Assembly: GCA_039931635.1 (NCBI GenBank)
Contig: JBDTRO010000252.1
Location: forward strand, 1 to 36,824
Direction of reading: 5' to 3'
Source of the DNA: RBG-16-66-20 sp039931635
GTDB lineage: Bacteria > Pseudomonadota > Gammaproteobacteria > Burkholderiales > SG8-39
Length of the DNA stretch: 36,824 nucleotides
Program-made: the position numbers and the translations under genes
Shown here: positions 1-12,135 of the stretch, piece after piece
Numbering within the stretch: the stretch's first letter is position 1
How the letters are laid out: the number at the start of each line of letters is the position of its first letter
The notes under the pieces: generated by a model
Seen by the model: only the letters and a program-made list of their open reading frames with translations
Database searches by the model: none
What the model was told of the DNA's origin: nothing

Positions 1-1085
1 CTACGCCGCTGTCCGCGAAGCTCGGGCTCGCTGCGCCGATCATCCAGGCGCCGATGGCGGGCGGGCCCAGTTCGCGGGAACTGGTCGCGGCCTGCTCGGC
101 CGCCGGGGCGCTGGGCTCCTTCGGCTTCGCCTACATGCAGCCCGATGACATGAAGAAGCAGTGCGCATGGGTACGCGCGCAGACCGACCGTCCTTTCGGC
201 ATCAACCTCTTCACCGCGGCGCAACCCGGCGCGATCGAAGCCGGTGCGCAGCGCGGCGCGCTGGACGCGGTCGCGGGTTTCTACAGGGAACTCGGCCTGC
301 CCGCGCCCGAGCCGGTGAGTGCACCCTACGCTCCGGACCTCGAAGCCCAGCTCGACGCAGTCGAGGAGATCGCACCCCGGGTCTTTACCGTGCATCTGGC
401 GGATCTTCCTGCGGATCGAATCTGGAAACTGAAGGCAAAGAATATTTTCATCGGCGGTAGCGCGACCTGTGTTGCGGAAGCGCAGCGCCTGGAATCGCTC
501 GGCTTCGATTTCGTCATCGCGCAGGGCGGCGAGGCGGGCGGCCACCGCGGCAGCTACCTGCGCGACCCCTATTCGTCGCTCACCGGCACGCTCGCCCTGG
601 CACGCCTGGTCGTGCGCGCGGTGAAGCTGCCGGTGATCGCGGCGGGCGGCATCATGGATGGCGCCGGCATCGCGGCCTCGCTGGCACTGGGCGCGCAACT
701 GGCGCAACTCGGCACCGCCTTCGTACCCTGCCCGGAAAGCGGCGCGGCGCAGGTGCATAAGGATCTCCTGCTGTCGGCAACAGAAGACACCACGCGGGTG
801 ACGGAGAAATTTTCCGGCAAGCCGGCGCGCGGCCTTGCCAACCGCTTCATGGCGGAAATGGCGGCGACGAACGCACCGCAGCTCGCGTTTCCCGCGCAAA
901 ACAACGTGACGGGGAAATTGCGGCAAGCTGCCGCCAAAGCGGGGCAACCGGATTTCATCGCACTGTGGGCGGGTCAGGCGGCACCATTGTCGCGCGCCCT
1001 GCCCGCCGCCGAATTGGTCGCCAGGCTGCAGGCGGAAACCGTCGAATCGATACAGAAACTGAAAGGAATGATCCATGCATCCTGA
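1..1085 (+). CDS. Nitronate monooxygenase / 2-nitropropane dioxygenase family flavoprotein (5' partial)
   Basis: FMN-dependent TIM-barrel enzyme of the nitronate monooxygenase family, which oxidises alkyl nitronates; many members have unknown substrates. The frame is open to the left edge: codons from base 3 read TPLSAKLGLAAPIIQAPMAGG, and PIIQAPMAGG is the usual N-terminal strand of the family. The ATG at 54 is therefore internal and the real start lies outside the window. The signature QGGEAGGHRG (bases about 519-555), carrying the conserved His, and the FMN-phosphate segment AAGGIMDGAGIAASLALGA are intact. Its stop overlaps the thiolase start by 11 bp, so it belongs to the same operon as the liu genes. 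Family assignment is firm; a role in leucine degradation is only inferred from position. Confidence 0.9.
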   Translation, partial: TPLSAKLGLAAPIIQAPMAGGPSSRELVAACSAAGALGSFGFAYMQPDDMKKQCAWVRAQTDRPFGINLFTAAQPGAIEAGAQRGALDAVAGFYRELGLPAPEPVSAPYAPDLEAQLDAVEEIAPRVFTVHLADLPADRIWKLKAKNIFIGGSATCVAEAQRLESLGFDFVIAQGGEAGGHRGSYLRDPYSSLTGTLALARLVVRAVKLPVIAAGGIMDGAGIAASLALGAQLAQLGTAFVPCPESGAAQVHKDLLLSATEDTTRVTEKFSGKPARGLANRFMAEMAATNAPQLAFPAQNNVTGKLRQAAAKAGQPDFIALWAGQAAPLSRALPAAELVARLQAETVESIQKLKGMIHAS

Positions 1086-2274
1086 TCCGATCGTGATCGT
1101 CGCCGCGGCCCGCACGCCGATGGGCGCCTTCCAGGGCGAGCTCAAGAGTTTCACCGCGCCGGACCTGGGCGCCGCGGCGATCCGCGCCGCGGTGGAACGG
1201 GCGCAGCTGAAATCCGACGAGATTCAGGAAGTCCTCATGGGCTGCGTGCTGCCCGCGGGTCAGGGCCAGGCGCCCGCGCGCCAGGCTGCGCTCGGCGCCG
1301 GCCTCGCGCTTGCCACCGGCTGCACCACCGTGAACAAGATGTGCGGCTCGGGCATGAAGGCGGCCATGCTCGCGCACGATTCCCTGCTCGCCGGTTCGGT
1401 CGACATCGTCGTGGCGGGCGGCATGGAGTCGATGACCAACGCGCCTTACCTCCTGCCGAAGGCGCGCGCCGGCCTGCGCATGGGCCACGGCCAGGTGATC
1501 GACCACATGTTCTACGACGGCCTGGAGGACGCCTACATGAAGGATGATAAAGGCACAGGCCGCCTGATGGGCACCTTCGCGGAAGAGTGCGCCGGGTCGT
1601 ACAAATTCACCCGCGAAGCGCAAGACGCTTTTGCCATTGAATCTTTAATTAGAGCAAAAAAAGCAAACAGCGACGGCTCGTTCGCGTGGGAAACCACGCC
1701 GCTCGCCCTCAAATCTGGCAAGGAGCAGAAATTCGTCGAGATGGACGAGCAGCCGTTCAAGGCGAACCTGGAAAAGATTCCGACGCTGAAGCCCGCGTTC
1801 CGCAAGGACGGCACGGTGACGGCGGCGAACTCGTCCTCCATTTCGGACGGCGCGGCTGCGCTGGTACTGATGCGGCGCTCGACGGCCGAGCAGCGCGGCC
1901 TCGCGCCCCTCGCGACCGTCGCCGGCCACTCGACGCACGCGCAGGCGCCGGCGCTGTTTACAACCGCTCCCGTCGGGGCGATCAGGAAACTGCTTGAAAA
2001 AACCCATTGGACGGCGGACAAAGTCGATCTCTACGAAATCAATGAAGCCTTCGCGGTCGTGACCATGGCGGCGATGCGGGAGCACGGGCTGCCGCACGAC
2101 AAGGTGAACGTGCACGGTGGCGCCTGCGCGCTCGGCCACCCGATCGGCGCCTCGGGCGCGCGCATCCTGGTCACGCTGATCGGCGCGTTGCGCAAGCGCG
2201 GCGGCAAGCGCGGCATCGCGGCGCTGTGCATCGGCGGCGGCGAGGCCACGGCGATGGCGATAGAACTTGCATGA
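1075..2274 (+). CDS. Acetyl-CoA C-acetyltransferase (thiolase)
   Basis: Thiolase of 399 residues, the normal length for the biosynthetic/acetoacetyl-CoA class. It interconverts two acetyl-CoA with acetoacetyl-CoA, or cleaves a 3-ketoacyl-CoA. The catalytic set is complete: nucleophile Cys90 in NKMCGSGMKA, the NEAF motif near residue 322, His355 in CALGHPIGASG, and Cys385 in CIGGGEA. The start overlaps the upstream flavoprotein and the stop overlaps the thioesterase start (ATGA), indicating translational coupling. In this operon it would process acetoacetyl-CoA formed after HMG-CoA lyase and CoA transfer. Codons around 1625-1672 switch abruptly to AT-rich forms (TTT, ATT, TCT, TTA, ATT, AGA, AAA, AAA) although the protein sequence there looks ordinary. 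Confidence 0.94.
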   Translation: MHPDPIVIVAAARTPMGAFQGELKSFTAPDLGAAAIRAAVERAQLKSDEIQEVLMGCVLPAGQGQAPARQAALGAGLALATGCTTVNKMCGSGMKAAMLAHDSLLAGSVDIVVAGGMESMTNAPYLLPKARAGLRMGHGQVIDHMFYDGLEDAYMKDDKGTGRLMGTFAEECAGSYKFTREAQDAFAIESLIRAKKANSDGSFAWETTPLALKSGKEQKFVEMDEQPFKANLEKIPTLKPAFRKDGTVTAANSSSISDGAAALVLMRRSTAEQRGLAPLATVAGHSTHAQAPALFTTAPVGAIRKLLEKTHWTADKVDLYEINEAFAVVTMAAMREHGLPHDKVNVHGGACALGHPIGASGARILVTLIGALRKRGGKRGIAALCIGGGEATAMAIELA

Positions 2275-2696
2275 GCGCAGGTAAGGCCGCCGGCAGGAGC
2301 GCCGACAAGGCGGCGCTGCAGAAGCTGCTGGGCCGGTCGCGCTTCGTCAGCGGCTACGGCTTGAAGCTCCTGTCCGTGACGAACGCGCAATGCACCGTCG
2401 CCATGCCCTTTCGCCGCGCGTTCGAGCGCCCCGGCGGCACGGTGAACGGGCCGGCCTTCATGGCGGCGGCGGACTGCGCGATGTGGCTGGCGATCAAGCG
2501 CCACATCGGCATCGAGCACGACGCCGTGACCTCCGAATTGAATACGGCGTTCCTCAACGCCGCGCGGCGCGAGACGGTCTACTGCACGGCGCGCGTCCTG
2601 AAACTTGGCAAGCGCATCATCTACGGCGTCGCCGAATGCCACGACCGCCGCGGCAAAATCTTCACCCACCACAGCGTGACCTACGTGCGCATCTGA
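2271..2696 (+). CDS. PaaI-like hotdog-fold acyl-CoA thioesterase
   Basis: A 141-residue hotdog-fold protein resembling PaaI/YbgC-type thioesterases, which hydrolyse acyl-CoA to free acid and CoA. The hotdog helix segment is RPGGTVNGPAFMAAADCAMWLAI (quoted in parts: RPGGTVNG then AADCAMWLAI, residues about 53-75), followed by the strands TSELNTAFLNAARRE and YCTARVLKLGKRIIYG. The chosen ATG at 2271 overlaps the thiolase stop as ATGA. An upstream GTG at 2226 would add 15 residues that are only a shadow of the thiolase C-terminus. The stop is one base before the liuB ATG. Within the operon it may release CoA from a stalled branched-chain acyl-CoA; this is inference and the substrate is unknown. 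Confidence 0.85.
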   Translation: MSAGKAAGRSADKAALQKLLGRSRFVSGYGLKLLSVTNAQCTVAMPFRRAFERPGGTVNGPAFMAAADCAMWLAIKRHIGIEHDAVTSELNTAFLNAARRETVYCTARVLKLGKRIIYGVAECHDRRGKIFTHHSVTYVRI

Positions 2697-2697
2697 C

Positions 2698-4284
<1,587 letters not shown>

Positions 4285-4286
4285 CG

Positions 4287-4748
4287 ATGTCCGAGTACCG
4301 CGCAACGGTCGATTGGAAGCTGGAGGGCGCGTTCAAGTACGCGACCTACTCGCGCGCGCATGCGATCGATTTCGGTCACGGCCTCCAGTTGCCGGGCAAC
4401 GCCGGCCAGGGAAACGTCCCCAGGACAGTGCAGTGGACGCCGGGCGCCGATCCGGAGCAGCAGTTCGTGGCGTCGCTCTCCACCTGCCACATGCTCTGGT
4501 TTCTGCACCTCGCGCACGACGCGAAGCTGGTGGTCGAACACTACCGGGATGAAGCCTTCGGCGTGCTGGCGAGAAATGCCGAGGGGCGCCTTGCGATGAC
4601 GCGGGTGACTCTGCGGCCCGTGGTGACTTTCTCCGGCGCCAAACCGACGGCCGCGCAATTCACGCAGCTGCACCACGAGACGCACGAGCGTTGCTTCATC
4701 GCCAATTCCGTCAAGACCGACATCGTCCTCGAACCCAGTATCGCCTGA
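4287..4748 (+). CDS. OsmC/Ohr family protein
   Basis: A 153-residue OsmC-fold protein. Family members are thiol peroxidases that reduce organic or fatty-acid hydroperoxides using a Cys pair. Both cysteines are present: Cys67 in ASLSTCHMLWF and Cys136 in HERCFIANSV. The segment GNVPRTVQWTPGADPEQQFVASLSTCH (quoted in part) is typical of the OsmC subgroup that starts with SEYRATVDW. The ATG at 4287 was chosen because it lies 2 bp after the liuB stop; a longer frame reading in from 3969 is only a liuB shadow. It lies between the two MCC subunit genes next to liuC and is presumably co-translated with them. A link between acyl-CoA oxidation and hydroperoxide removal is plausible but unproven. Confidence 0.88.
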   Translation: MSEYRATVDWKLEGAFKYATYSRAHAIDFGHGLQLPGNAGQGNVPRTVQWTPGADPEQQFVASLSTCHMLWFLHLAHDAKLVVEHYRDEAFGVLARNAEGRLAMTRVTLRPVVTFSGAKPTAAQFTQLHHETHERCFIANSVKTDIVLEPSIA

Positions 4749-4755
4749 GAGAAAC

Positions 4756-5574
4756 ATGAATCTGATCGTGGAGAAACGAAACCTGGTCGCCATCGTGACG
4801 CTGAACCGTCCCGAGGTGCGCAATGCCTTCGACGACGTCCTGATTGCCGATCTCACGAAGACATTCAGGGAACTGGACCGGGACGACGACGTGCGCGCCG
4901 TGGTGCTGGCCGGGGCGGGTTCCGCGTTCTGCGCCGGCGCGGACCTGAACTGGATGAAGCGCATGTCGGGCTACGGCTACGAGGAAAACCTGGCCGATGC
5001 CCGGGCGCTCGCCGAGATGCTCAGGACACTCGACCAGCTCTCCAAGCCCACCGTCGCACGCGTGCACGGACCGGCCTATGCCGGTGGCGTCGGCCTGGTC
5101 GCCGCCTGCGACATCGCAATCGGCTCGCAGGAAGCCGAGTTCTGCCTCACGGAAGTCAAACTGGGACTTTCGCCAGCCACCATCAGCCCCTATGTCGTGC
5201 GCGCGATGGGCGCGCGGCTCGCGCGGCGCTATTTCCTCACCGGCGAGGTCATCGACGCCGGCGAGGCCTACCGCCTGCGCCTGTTGTCGGACGTGGCCTC
5301 GAAAGACGAGCTGGACGGCGCGGTAAACGCGCTCCTCGGCCACCTGGTCACCGGCGGCAGAGCCGCGCACGGCAGGATCAAGGATCTGATCGGCACAGTC
5401 GCCGCTGGTCCGGTGGACGACGCGATGATCGCCGACACCGCGAAGCGCATCGCCGATATCCGCGTCTCGCCCGAAGGCAAGGAGGGCATCGCATCCTTTC
5501 TCGAAAAGAGGAAACCGGCCTGGGTGACGGAATTCGAAGCCGTGCGCGTGAAGCCCGCGAGAAAGAAGAAATAG
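4756..5574 (+). CDS. liuC: 3-Methylglutaconyl-CoA hydratase (crotonase family)
   Basis: Crotonase-fold enzyme of 272 residues. It is predicted to hydrate 3-methylglutaconyl-CoA to HMG-CoA, the step between MCC and HMG-CoA lyase. Oxyanion-hole segments are SAFCAGADLNWMK (around residue 58) and GPAYAGGVGLVAACDIAIG (around residue 113). The acidic residue of CLTEVKLGLSPATISPYV (around residue 140) sits where crotonases keep a catalytic Glu; ADLNWMKRM plus LGLSPATISPYV is the LiuC-type pattern. The gene begins 7 bp after the osmC stop with a purine-rich AGAGAAAC leader. The stop is one base before the GTG of liuD, so the three genes are likely one translational unit. Confidence 0.9.
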   Translation: MNLIVEKRNLVAIVTLNRPEVRNAFDDVLIADLTKTFRELDRDDDVRAVVLAGAGSAFCAGADLNWMKRMSGYGYEENLADARALAEMLRTLDQLSKPTVARVHGPAYAGGVGLVAACDIAIGSQEAEFCLTEVKLGLSPATISPYVVRAMGARLARRYFLTGEVIDAGEAYRLRLLSDVASKDELDGAVNALLGHLVTGGRAAHGRIKDLIGTVAAGPVDDAMIADTAKRIADIRVSPEGKEGIASFLEKRKPAWVTEFEAVRVKPARKKK

Positions 5575-5575
5575 C

Positions 5576-7567
<1,992 letters not shown>

Positions 7568-7613
7568 AATTCCCGCAAGCCGGTAACCGTCCGGTTAATA
7601 AGGGAGGAATGCC

Positions 7614-8573
7614 ATGCAATTCATGCTCAAGCTCGCGGCCGTACTGGCCGCACTCACCGTTGGCGCCGCGCAGGCGCAATATCCGCAACGTCCGATCCAG
7701 TTGATCGTGCCCTGGGGCGCGGGCGGCGGCACGGATGCCACGGCGCGCATCATCGCGAGCCTGATGGAGAAAGAACTGAAGCAGCCGATCAACGTCGTCA
7801 ACCGCACCGGTGGCTCGGGCGTGGTCGGCCACGACGCGATCGCCAGGGCGCCGGCCGACGGCTACACCCTCGGGCTCATAACGGTGGAGATCACGATGAT
7901 GCATCACGTCGGTCTTACCGCGCTCGGACCCAACGACTACACCCCCATAGGCCTGGTGAACGCCGATCCGTCGGGCATCCATGTGCGCGTCGATTCGCCC
8001 TATAAGAACACCAAGGACCTGATCGCGGCCATCAAGGCCAATCCCGGCAAGATGAAGGCGTCCGGGACCGGCCAGGGCGGCATCTGGCACCTGGCGATTG
8101 CCGGGCTGCTCAAGGATCAGGGCGTGGACCCGGCCGCGCTGCCGTGGGTACCTTCCAACGGCGCGGCCCCCGGCCTGCAGGACATGGTCGCTGGCGGCGT
8201 GGATGTCGTCCCCTGCTCGATTCCCGAGGCGCGCGCGATGATCGATGCCGGCAAGGTGCGCGCTCTCGCGATCATGGACGCCAACCCGCCCGCGCTCTAC
8301 CCGAACGTACCGACGCTGCAAAAGGAACTCGGCACGAACTGGGCGATGGCGGCGTGGCGCGTGATTGCAGCGCCCAAAGGCATTCCGGCCGATGTGCAGA
8401 AGACGCTCGGCGGCGTGCTGAAGAAGGTCTACGACTCCAAGGAGTACAAGGACTTCATGGCGAGCCGCGGCTACGGCGTGGTCTGGGCCGACGCGGAGGG
8501 TACGGCGAAGTTCATGGCCAAATCCGACGCCGACATGGGCGCGACGCTCAAAGCCGTCGGCCTGGCCAAGTAA
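7614..8573 (+). CDS. tctC: Tripartite tricarboxylate transporter substrate-binding protein (Bug family, TctC)
   Basis: Periplasmic binding protein of 319 residues from the Bug/TctC family, the extracytoplasmic component of tripartite tricarboxylate transporters. A signal peptide with a hydrophobic core and AQA-Q cleavage region covers residues 1-21. Mature motifs are YPQRPIQLIVPWGAGGGTDATAR, typical of the family start (quoted in parts), APADGYTL near residue 82 and GGVDVVPCS near 195. A good ribosome site AGGGAGGA precedes the ATG. Unlike many orphan Bug genes this one is followed directly by tctB and tctA, so it is the dedicated receptor of a complete transporter. The ligand is unknown; neighbouring liu genes and RraA suggest a branched dicarboxylic acid (inference). 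Confidence 0.92.
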   Translation: MQFMLKLAAVLAALTVGAAQAQYPQRPIQLIVPWGAGGGTDATARIIASLMEKELKQPINVVNRTGGSGVVGHDAIARAPADGYTLGLITVEITMMHHVGLTALGPNDYTPIGLVNADPSGIHVRVDSPYKNTKDLIAAIKANPGKMKASGTGQGGIWHLAIAGLLKDQGVDPAALPWVPSNGAAPGLQDMVAGGVDVVPCSIPEARAMIDAGKVRALAIMDANPPALYPNVPTLQKELGTNWAMAAWRVIAAPKGIPADVQKTLGGVLKKVYDSKEYKDFMASRGYGVVWADAEGTAKFMAKSDADMGATLKAVGLAK

Positions 8574-8586
8574 GTACCTGCGGTAA

Positions 8587-9060
8587 ATGAAGGTAAACGA
8601 CGCGCTCAGCGGCGCGGCGCTGGCGGCGCTCGGCGCGGTGGTGCTCTGGCACATCCAGGGCTTTCCGCCGATGCCGGGCCAGAAATTCGGCCCGGCCTGG
8701 TTTCCCGGCATGATCGCGGGCGGCCTGATGGCCTGCGGAACGCTGCTCATCGTGTCGCGCCTGCGCGCGGCCACGCCCGAGCCGCTGTTCCAGCTGCCGG
8801 ATTGGCTGCAGCGCACGCGGCCAGTGGCCAGCGTCGCGTCGGTTATCGCCGGGCTCGTGCTCTACATCTTCGTCGTCGACTCGCTGGGCTTCCACATCAC
8901 TGCGGCCGCGTTGCTGCTTACCTGGTCGCGGCTGCTTGGAGCGTCGTGGCGGCTTGCACTGCCGGGCTCGCTCATCGCCACAATTGTGATCCACCTCGCG
9001 TTCTACAAGCTGCTCAAGGTGCCGCTACCCTGGGGCTTGCTCGAGCGCGTCGTCTTCTGA
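8587..9060 (+). CDS. tctB: Tripartite tricarboxylate transporter small membrane subunit TctB
   Basis: Small membrane subunit of 157 residues with about four hydrophobic segments: near residues 8-22 (ALAALGAVVLWHI), 40-58, 82-103 (VASVIAGLVLYIFVVDSLGF) and 107-145. The loop GFPPMPGQKFGPAWFPGMIAGGL is the usual TctB periplasmic signature after helix 1 (quoted in parts: MPGQKFGPAWFP). TctB assists TctA in ion-driven uptake of the substrate delivered by TctC. It starts 13 bp after tctC and its stop is 1 bp before the tctA ATG, an order (C-B-A) standard for the family. Confidence 0.9.
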   Translation: MKVNDALSGAALAALGAVVLWHIQGFPPMPGQKFGPAWFPGMIAGGLMACGTLLIVSRLRAATPEPLFQLPDWLQRTRPVASVASVIAGLVLYIFVVDSLGFHITAAALLLTWSRLLGASWRLALPGSLIATIVIHLAFYKLLKVPLPWGLLERVVF

Positions 9061-9061
9061 C

Positions 9062-10555
9062 ATGACGGCCGCGATCCTCTCGCAGGCGTTCTGGCTGGTG
9101 TGCGATCCCTACGTGCTGTGGGTGATCGTCGCCTCGGCCGCGTTCGGCCTGTTCGTGGGCGCCATTCCCGGGCTCACCGCCACCATGGCGACCGCGCTGC
9201 TGGTTCCGGTCACCTTCTTCATGCCACCTGTGCCGGCGATCGCGTCCATCGTCACGGCCACCGCGATGGCAATCTTCGCCGGCGACATCCCGAGCTGCCT
9301 GCTGCGCATGCCGGGGACGCCCGCCTCCGCCGCCTACACCGATGAAGCCTATGCGATGACCAAGAAGGGCCAGGGCGAAATCGCGCTCGGTGCCGGACTG
9401 GTGTTCTCGGCGATCGGCGGCCTGTTCGGCACCGCGGTGCTGATCGTGGCGGCGCCGGCGCTGGCCGAGATCGCGCTCAAGTTCTCCTCGTTTGAATATT
9501 TCTGGCTGGTGATTCTGGGCCTCTCGAGCGCCGTGTTTCTCGCCATCGGCAATCCGCTCAAGGGCGTGGTGTCGCTGCTGCTCGGGCTGCTGGTCGCCTC
9601 GGCGGGACTGGACAATCCGGCGGCTTATCCGCGCTTCACCTTCGGCAACGCCGAACTCACCGGAGGACTGACGCTGATTCCGATCATGATCGGCATGTTT
9701 GCGATCTCCGAGATCATCCGCAACGTCGCCACCATGGACCAACCGTGGGAAATGGCGCAGACCAAGATCGGTAACGTCTTCACCGGCATGTGGGGACTGA
9801 CCAAGCGCTACCCGATGCAGATCCTGCGCGGCTCGACGCTGGGTACCGCAATCGGCGCGCTGCCCGGCGCCGGCGCCGATATCGCGGCCTGGATGTCCTA
9901 TGCGATGTCGAAGAAATTTTCGAAAGAGCCGGAGAAATTCGGCACCGGGCATGTCGAGGGCATCGTCGAAGCGGGTGCTTCCAACAATTCCGCCATCGCG
10001 GGCGCCTGGATCCCGGCCCTCGTATTCGGCATCCCCGGCGATTCGATCACCGCGATCGTCATCGGCGTGCTTTACATCAAGGGGCTGAATCCGGGCCCGA
10101 CCATTTTCCTGGAGAAGGCGCCGGAGATGTATGCCATCTTCCTCGTCTTCATCCTCGCCAACCTCCTGATGATTCCGCTCGGCGTCGCGGCGATCCGGGG
10201 CGCCAGCCAGTTGCTGCGCGCGCCGCGCGAAGTGCTGATGCCGATAATCCTGCTGTTTTGCGTCGTCGGCTCGTTCGCCATCAACAATTCTCTGTTCGGG
10301 GTAGTGCTGATGCTGGTATTCGGGCTGATCGCGTACTTCATGGAGGAAAACGGCTTCCCGGTGGCGCCGGCGATCCTCGGCATGGTGCTGGGCGCCATGC
10401 TGGAAGAGAATTTCATCAGCTCGATGATCAAGGCCGACGGGCGCCTGCTCGCCTTCCTTGAGCGGCCGATCGCCGGCGGCCTCGGCCTGCTGACGATGGC
10501 GATCATCGCCTGGCCGCTCGCGCGCGCCTGGTCGCAACGCGGGAGTCTCCGATGA
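9062..10555 (+). CDS. tctA: Tripartite tricarboxylate transporter large permease TctA
   Basis: Large permease subunit, 497 residues, with about 11-12 hydrophobic segments. Family landmarks include the N-terminal GAIPGLTATMATALLVPVTF near residue 35, GDIPSCLLRMPGTPASAAYT near 77 and the repeated GALPGAGADIAAWMSY near 266, followed by EGIVEAGASNNSAIAGAWIPALVFGIPGDS (quoted in parts). These duplicated loop motifs are characteristic of TctA. Cytoplasmic membrane; substrate uptake is driven by an ion gradient. The stop overlaps the rraA-like start (ATGA), tying the aldolase-like enzyme to the transporter. Confidence 0.94.
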   Translation: MTAAILSQAFWLVCDPYVLWVIVASAAFGLFVGAIPGLTATMATALLVPVTFFMPPVPAIASIVTATAMAIFAGDIPSCLLRMPGTPASAAYTDEAYAMTKKGQGEIALGAGLVFSAIGGLFGTAVLIVAAPALAEIALKFSSFEYFWLVILGLSSAVFLAIGNPLKGVVSLLLGLLVASAGLDNPAAYPRFTFGNAELTGGLTLIPIMIGMFAISEIIRNVATMDQPWEMAQTKIGNVFTGMWGLTKRYPMQILRGSTLGTAIGALPGAGADIAAWMSYAMSKKFSKEPEKFGTGHVEGIVEAGASNNSAIAGAWIPALVFGIPGDSITAIVIGVLYIKGLNPGPTIFLEKAPEMYAIFLVFILANLLMIPLGVAAIRGASQLLRAPREVLMPIILLFCVVGSFAINNSLFGVVLMLVFGLIAYFMEENGFPVAPAILGMVLGAMLEENFISSMIKADGRLLAFLERPIAGGLGLLTMAIIAWPLARAWSQRGSLR

Positions 10556-11208
10556 CGCAACCACTGGCGATGCTTCGCCAGCGACTGTTCACCGCGGTAC
10601 TGTCGGACTGCCTGGATGCCGCAGGTCACCGCAACCAGGCGATGCACGCCGGCGTCCGCCCCCTGGACGAGGCGCTGGTGCTCTGCGGCCGCGCGCGTAC
10701 TGCCCTCTACGTGGATGTGTACGACGCACCCGAAGGCGAGAATCCCTACGAACTGGAGATCCGCCTGATCGACGACCTGAAGGCGGACGAAGTACCGGTA
10801 TTCGCCTGCGGCGCGTCGGGACGCATCGCGCCCTGGGGCGAGTTGCTGTCCACGGCGGCAAGGGCGCGCGGTGCCGCAGGAACCGTGATGGATGGCCTCA
10901 CGCGTGATGTGCGCGCCATCCGCGAGATGAAGTTTCCGGTGTTTGCGAACGGCATCGGACCACTCGATTCGAAGGGCCGCGGCAAAGTCGCTGCCATCGA
11001 CGTCCCGGTGGAAGTCGCCGGCGCGCGCGTGGCGCCGGGCGATCTCGTCTTCGGCGACGCCGACGGCGTAGTGGTCGTGCCACGCGCGGTGGAGGACCGG
11101 GTCATCGCCGCGGCGCTCACGAAAGTCGCAGGCGAAAACGCCTCGCGCGAAGCGCTGGCGCGCGGCGAGAAACTGGCTGACGTCTTCCGGCGCCACGGCA
11201 TCCTGTAG
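10552..11208 (+). CDS. RraA-family protein (4-hydroxy-4-methyl-2-oxoglutarate aldolase-like)
   Basis: A 218-residue member of the RraA / HMG-CHA aldolase family. Family members include class II pyruvate aldolases that cleave 4-hydroxy-4-methyl-2-oxoglutarate or 4-carboxy-4-hydroxy-2-oxoadipate, and the RNase E inhibitor RraA. Visible landmarks are GELLSTAARARGAAG (residues 96-110) and TVMDGLTRDVRAI (111-123), with Arg118-Asp119 at the position of the substrate- and metal-binding Arg-Asp pair of the aldolases, then FGDADGVVVVP near 180. The aldolase motif suggests an enzyme rather than an RNase regulator. It overlaps tctA by 4 bp and precedes liuE, suggesting it acts on the imported acid. The actual substrate cannot be read from sequence. 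Confidence 0.85.
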   Translation: MTQPLAMLRQRLFTAVLSDCLDAAGHRNQAMHAGVRPLDEALVLCGRARTALYVDVYDAPEGENPYELEIRLIDDLKADEVPVFACGASGRIAPWGELLSTAARARGAAGTVMDGLTRDVRAIREMKFPVFANGIGPLDSKGRGKVAAIDVPVEVAGARVAPGDLVFGDADGVVVVPRAVEDRVIAAALTKVAGENASREALARGEKLADVFRRHGIL

Positions 11209-11217
11209 CATTCCCGC

Positions 11218-12135
11218 ATGAGCAATCTTCCGCGCAAGGTTCGAATCGTCGAAGTCGGCCCGCGCGACGGGCTGCAGAACGAGAAGGGCGAAGTACCGAC
11301 CGCGGTGAAGCTCGAGCTCATCGAACGCCTCGCCGATGCCGGTCTCCAGGCGGTCGAAGCGACGGCATTCGTGTCGCCGAAGTGGATCCCCCAGATGGCG
11401 GACCATACCGAGGTGCTCGAAGGCATCCGCAGAAAGCCCGGCGTCTCCTACCCGGTGCTGACCCCGAACCTGAAAGGCTACGAATCGGCGAAAGCGGCGG
11501 GCGCGATGGAAGTCGCGGTGTTCGGCGCCGCATCGGAATCCTTTTCCAGGAAGAATATCAACTGCTCGATCGCGGAGTCCCTGGATCGCTTCCGCCCGGT
11601 TGTTGAAAATGCATTGAGAGACAAGATCAAGATCAGGGGCTACATCTCCTGTGTGGTCGCTTGTCCCTACGAGGGCGAAATCAAGCCGGATAAAGTGGCC
11701 GAGATCGCGGGCACGCTCTACGACATGGGTTGCTACGAAGTCTCGCTCGGCGACACCATCGGCGCTGCGACGCCGGGGAAGACACAGGCGATGATCGAGG
11801 CCTGCCTGAAGCGCGTGCCGGTAGAAAAACTCGCCGGCCACTACCACGACACCTATGGCCAGGCGCTCGCCAACATCTACGCCTCCATGAAGTTGGGCGT
11901 CGCCACCTTCGATTCATCGGTATCGGGACTAGGCGGCTGCCCCTACGCCAAAGGCGCCTCGGGCAATGTGGCCACCGAAGACGTCCTCTACCTGCTTCAG
12001 GGCCTGGGTATCGAGACCGGCGTCAATCTGGAGAAGGTCGTCGAAATCGGGATCTGGATTTCGTCCGTATTGAAGCGGGATCCCGGCTCGAAGGCGGGCA
12101 AGGCCATTGCCGCGAAGAAAGCCAAGGCAGCTTGA
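11218..12135 (+). CDS. liuE: Hydroxymethylglutaryl-CoA lyase
   Basis: HMG-CoA lyase, 305 residues, cleaving HMG-CoA to acetoacetate and acetyl-CoA as the final step of the leucine pathway. The DRE-TIM barrel signature VEVGPRDGLQNEKG lies at residues 11-24. The metal-site strand GHYHDTYGQALAN is near 211, and the conserved loop GLGGCPYAKGASGNVATED carries catalytic Cys241. The gene starts 9 bp after the RraA gene. It is separated from liuBCD by the transporter block but lies on the same strand with no terminator visible between them. Its stop overlaps the TTG of the downstream small gene. Confidence 0.95.
   Translation: MSNLPRKVRIVEVGPRDGLQNEKGEVPTAVKLELIERLADAGLQAVEATAFVSPKWIPQMADHTEVLEGIRRKPGVSYPVLTPNLKGYESAKAAGAMEVAVFGAASESFSRKNINCSIAESLDRFRPVVENALRDKIKIRGYISCVVACPYEGEIKPDKVAEIAGTLYDMGCYEVSLGDTIGAATPGKTQAMIEACLKRVPVEKLAGHYHDTYGQALANIYASMKLGVATFDSSVSGLGGCPYAKGASGNVATEDVLYLLQGLGIETGVNLEKVVEIGIWISSVLKRDPGSKAGKAIAAKKAKAA

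Noticed and set aside
7568..7613. Promoter or terminator between liuD and tctC
   Set aside because: Only a 5-bp inverted repeat (AACCG/CGGTT) and no recognisable -35/-10 pair or T tract.
9014..10564. A 516-codon frame antisense to tctA
   Set aside because: It is an Arg/His/Asp-rich shadow of tctA without recognisable motifs.
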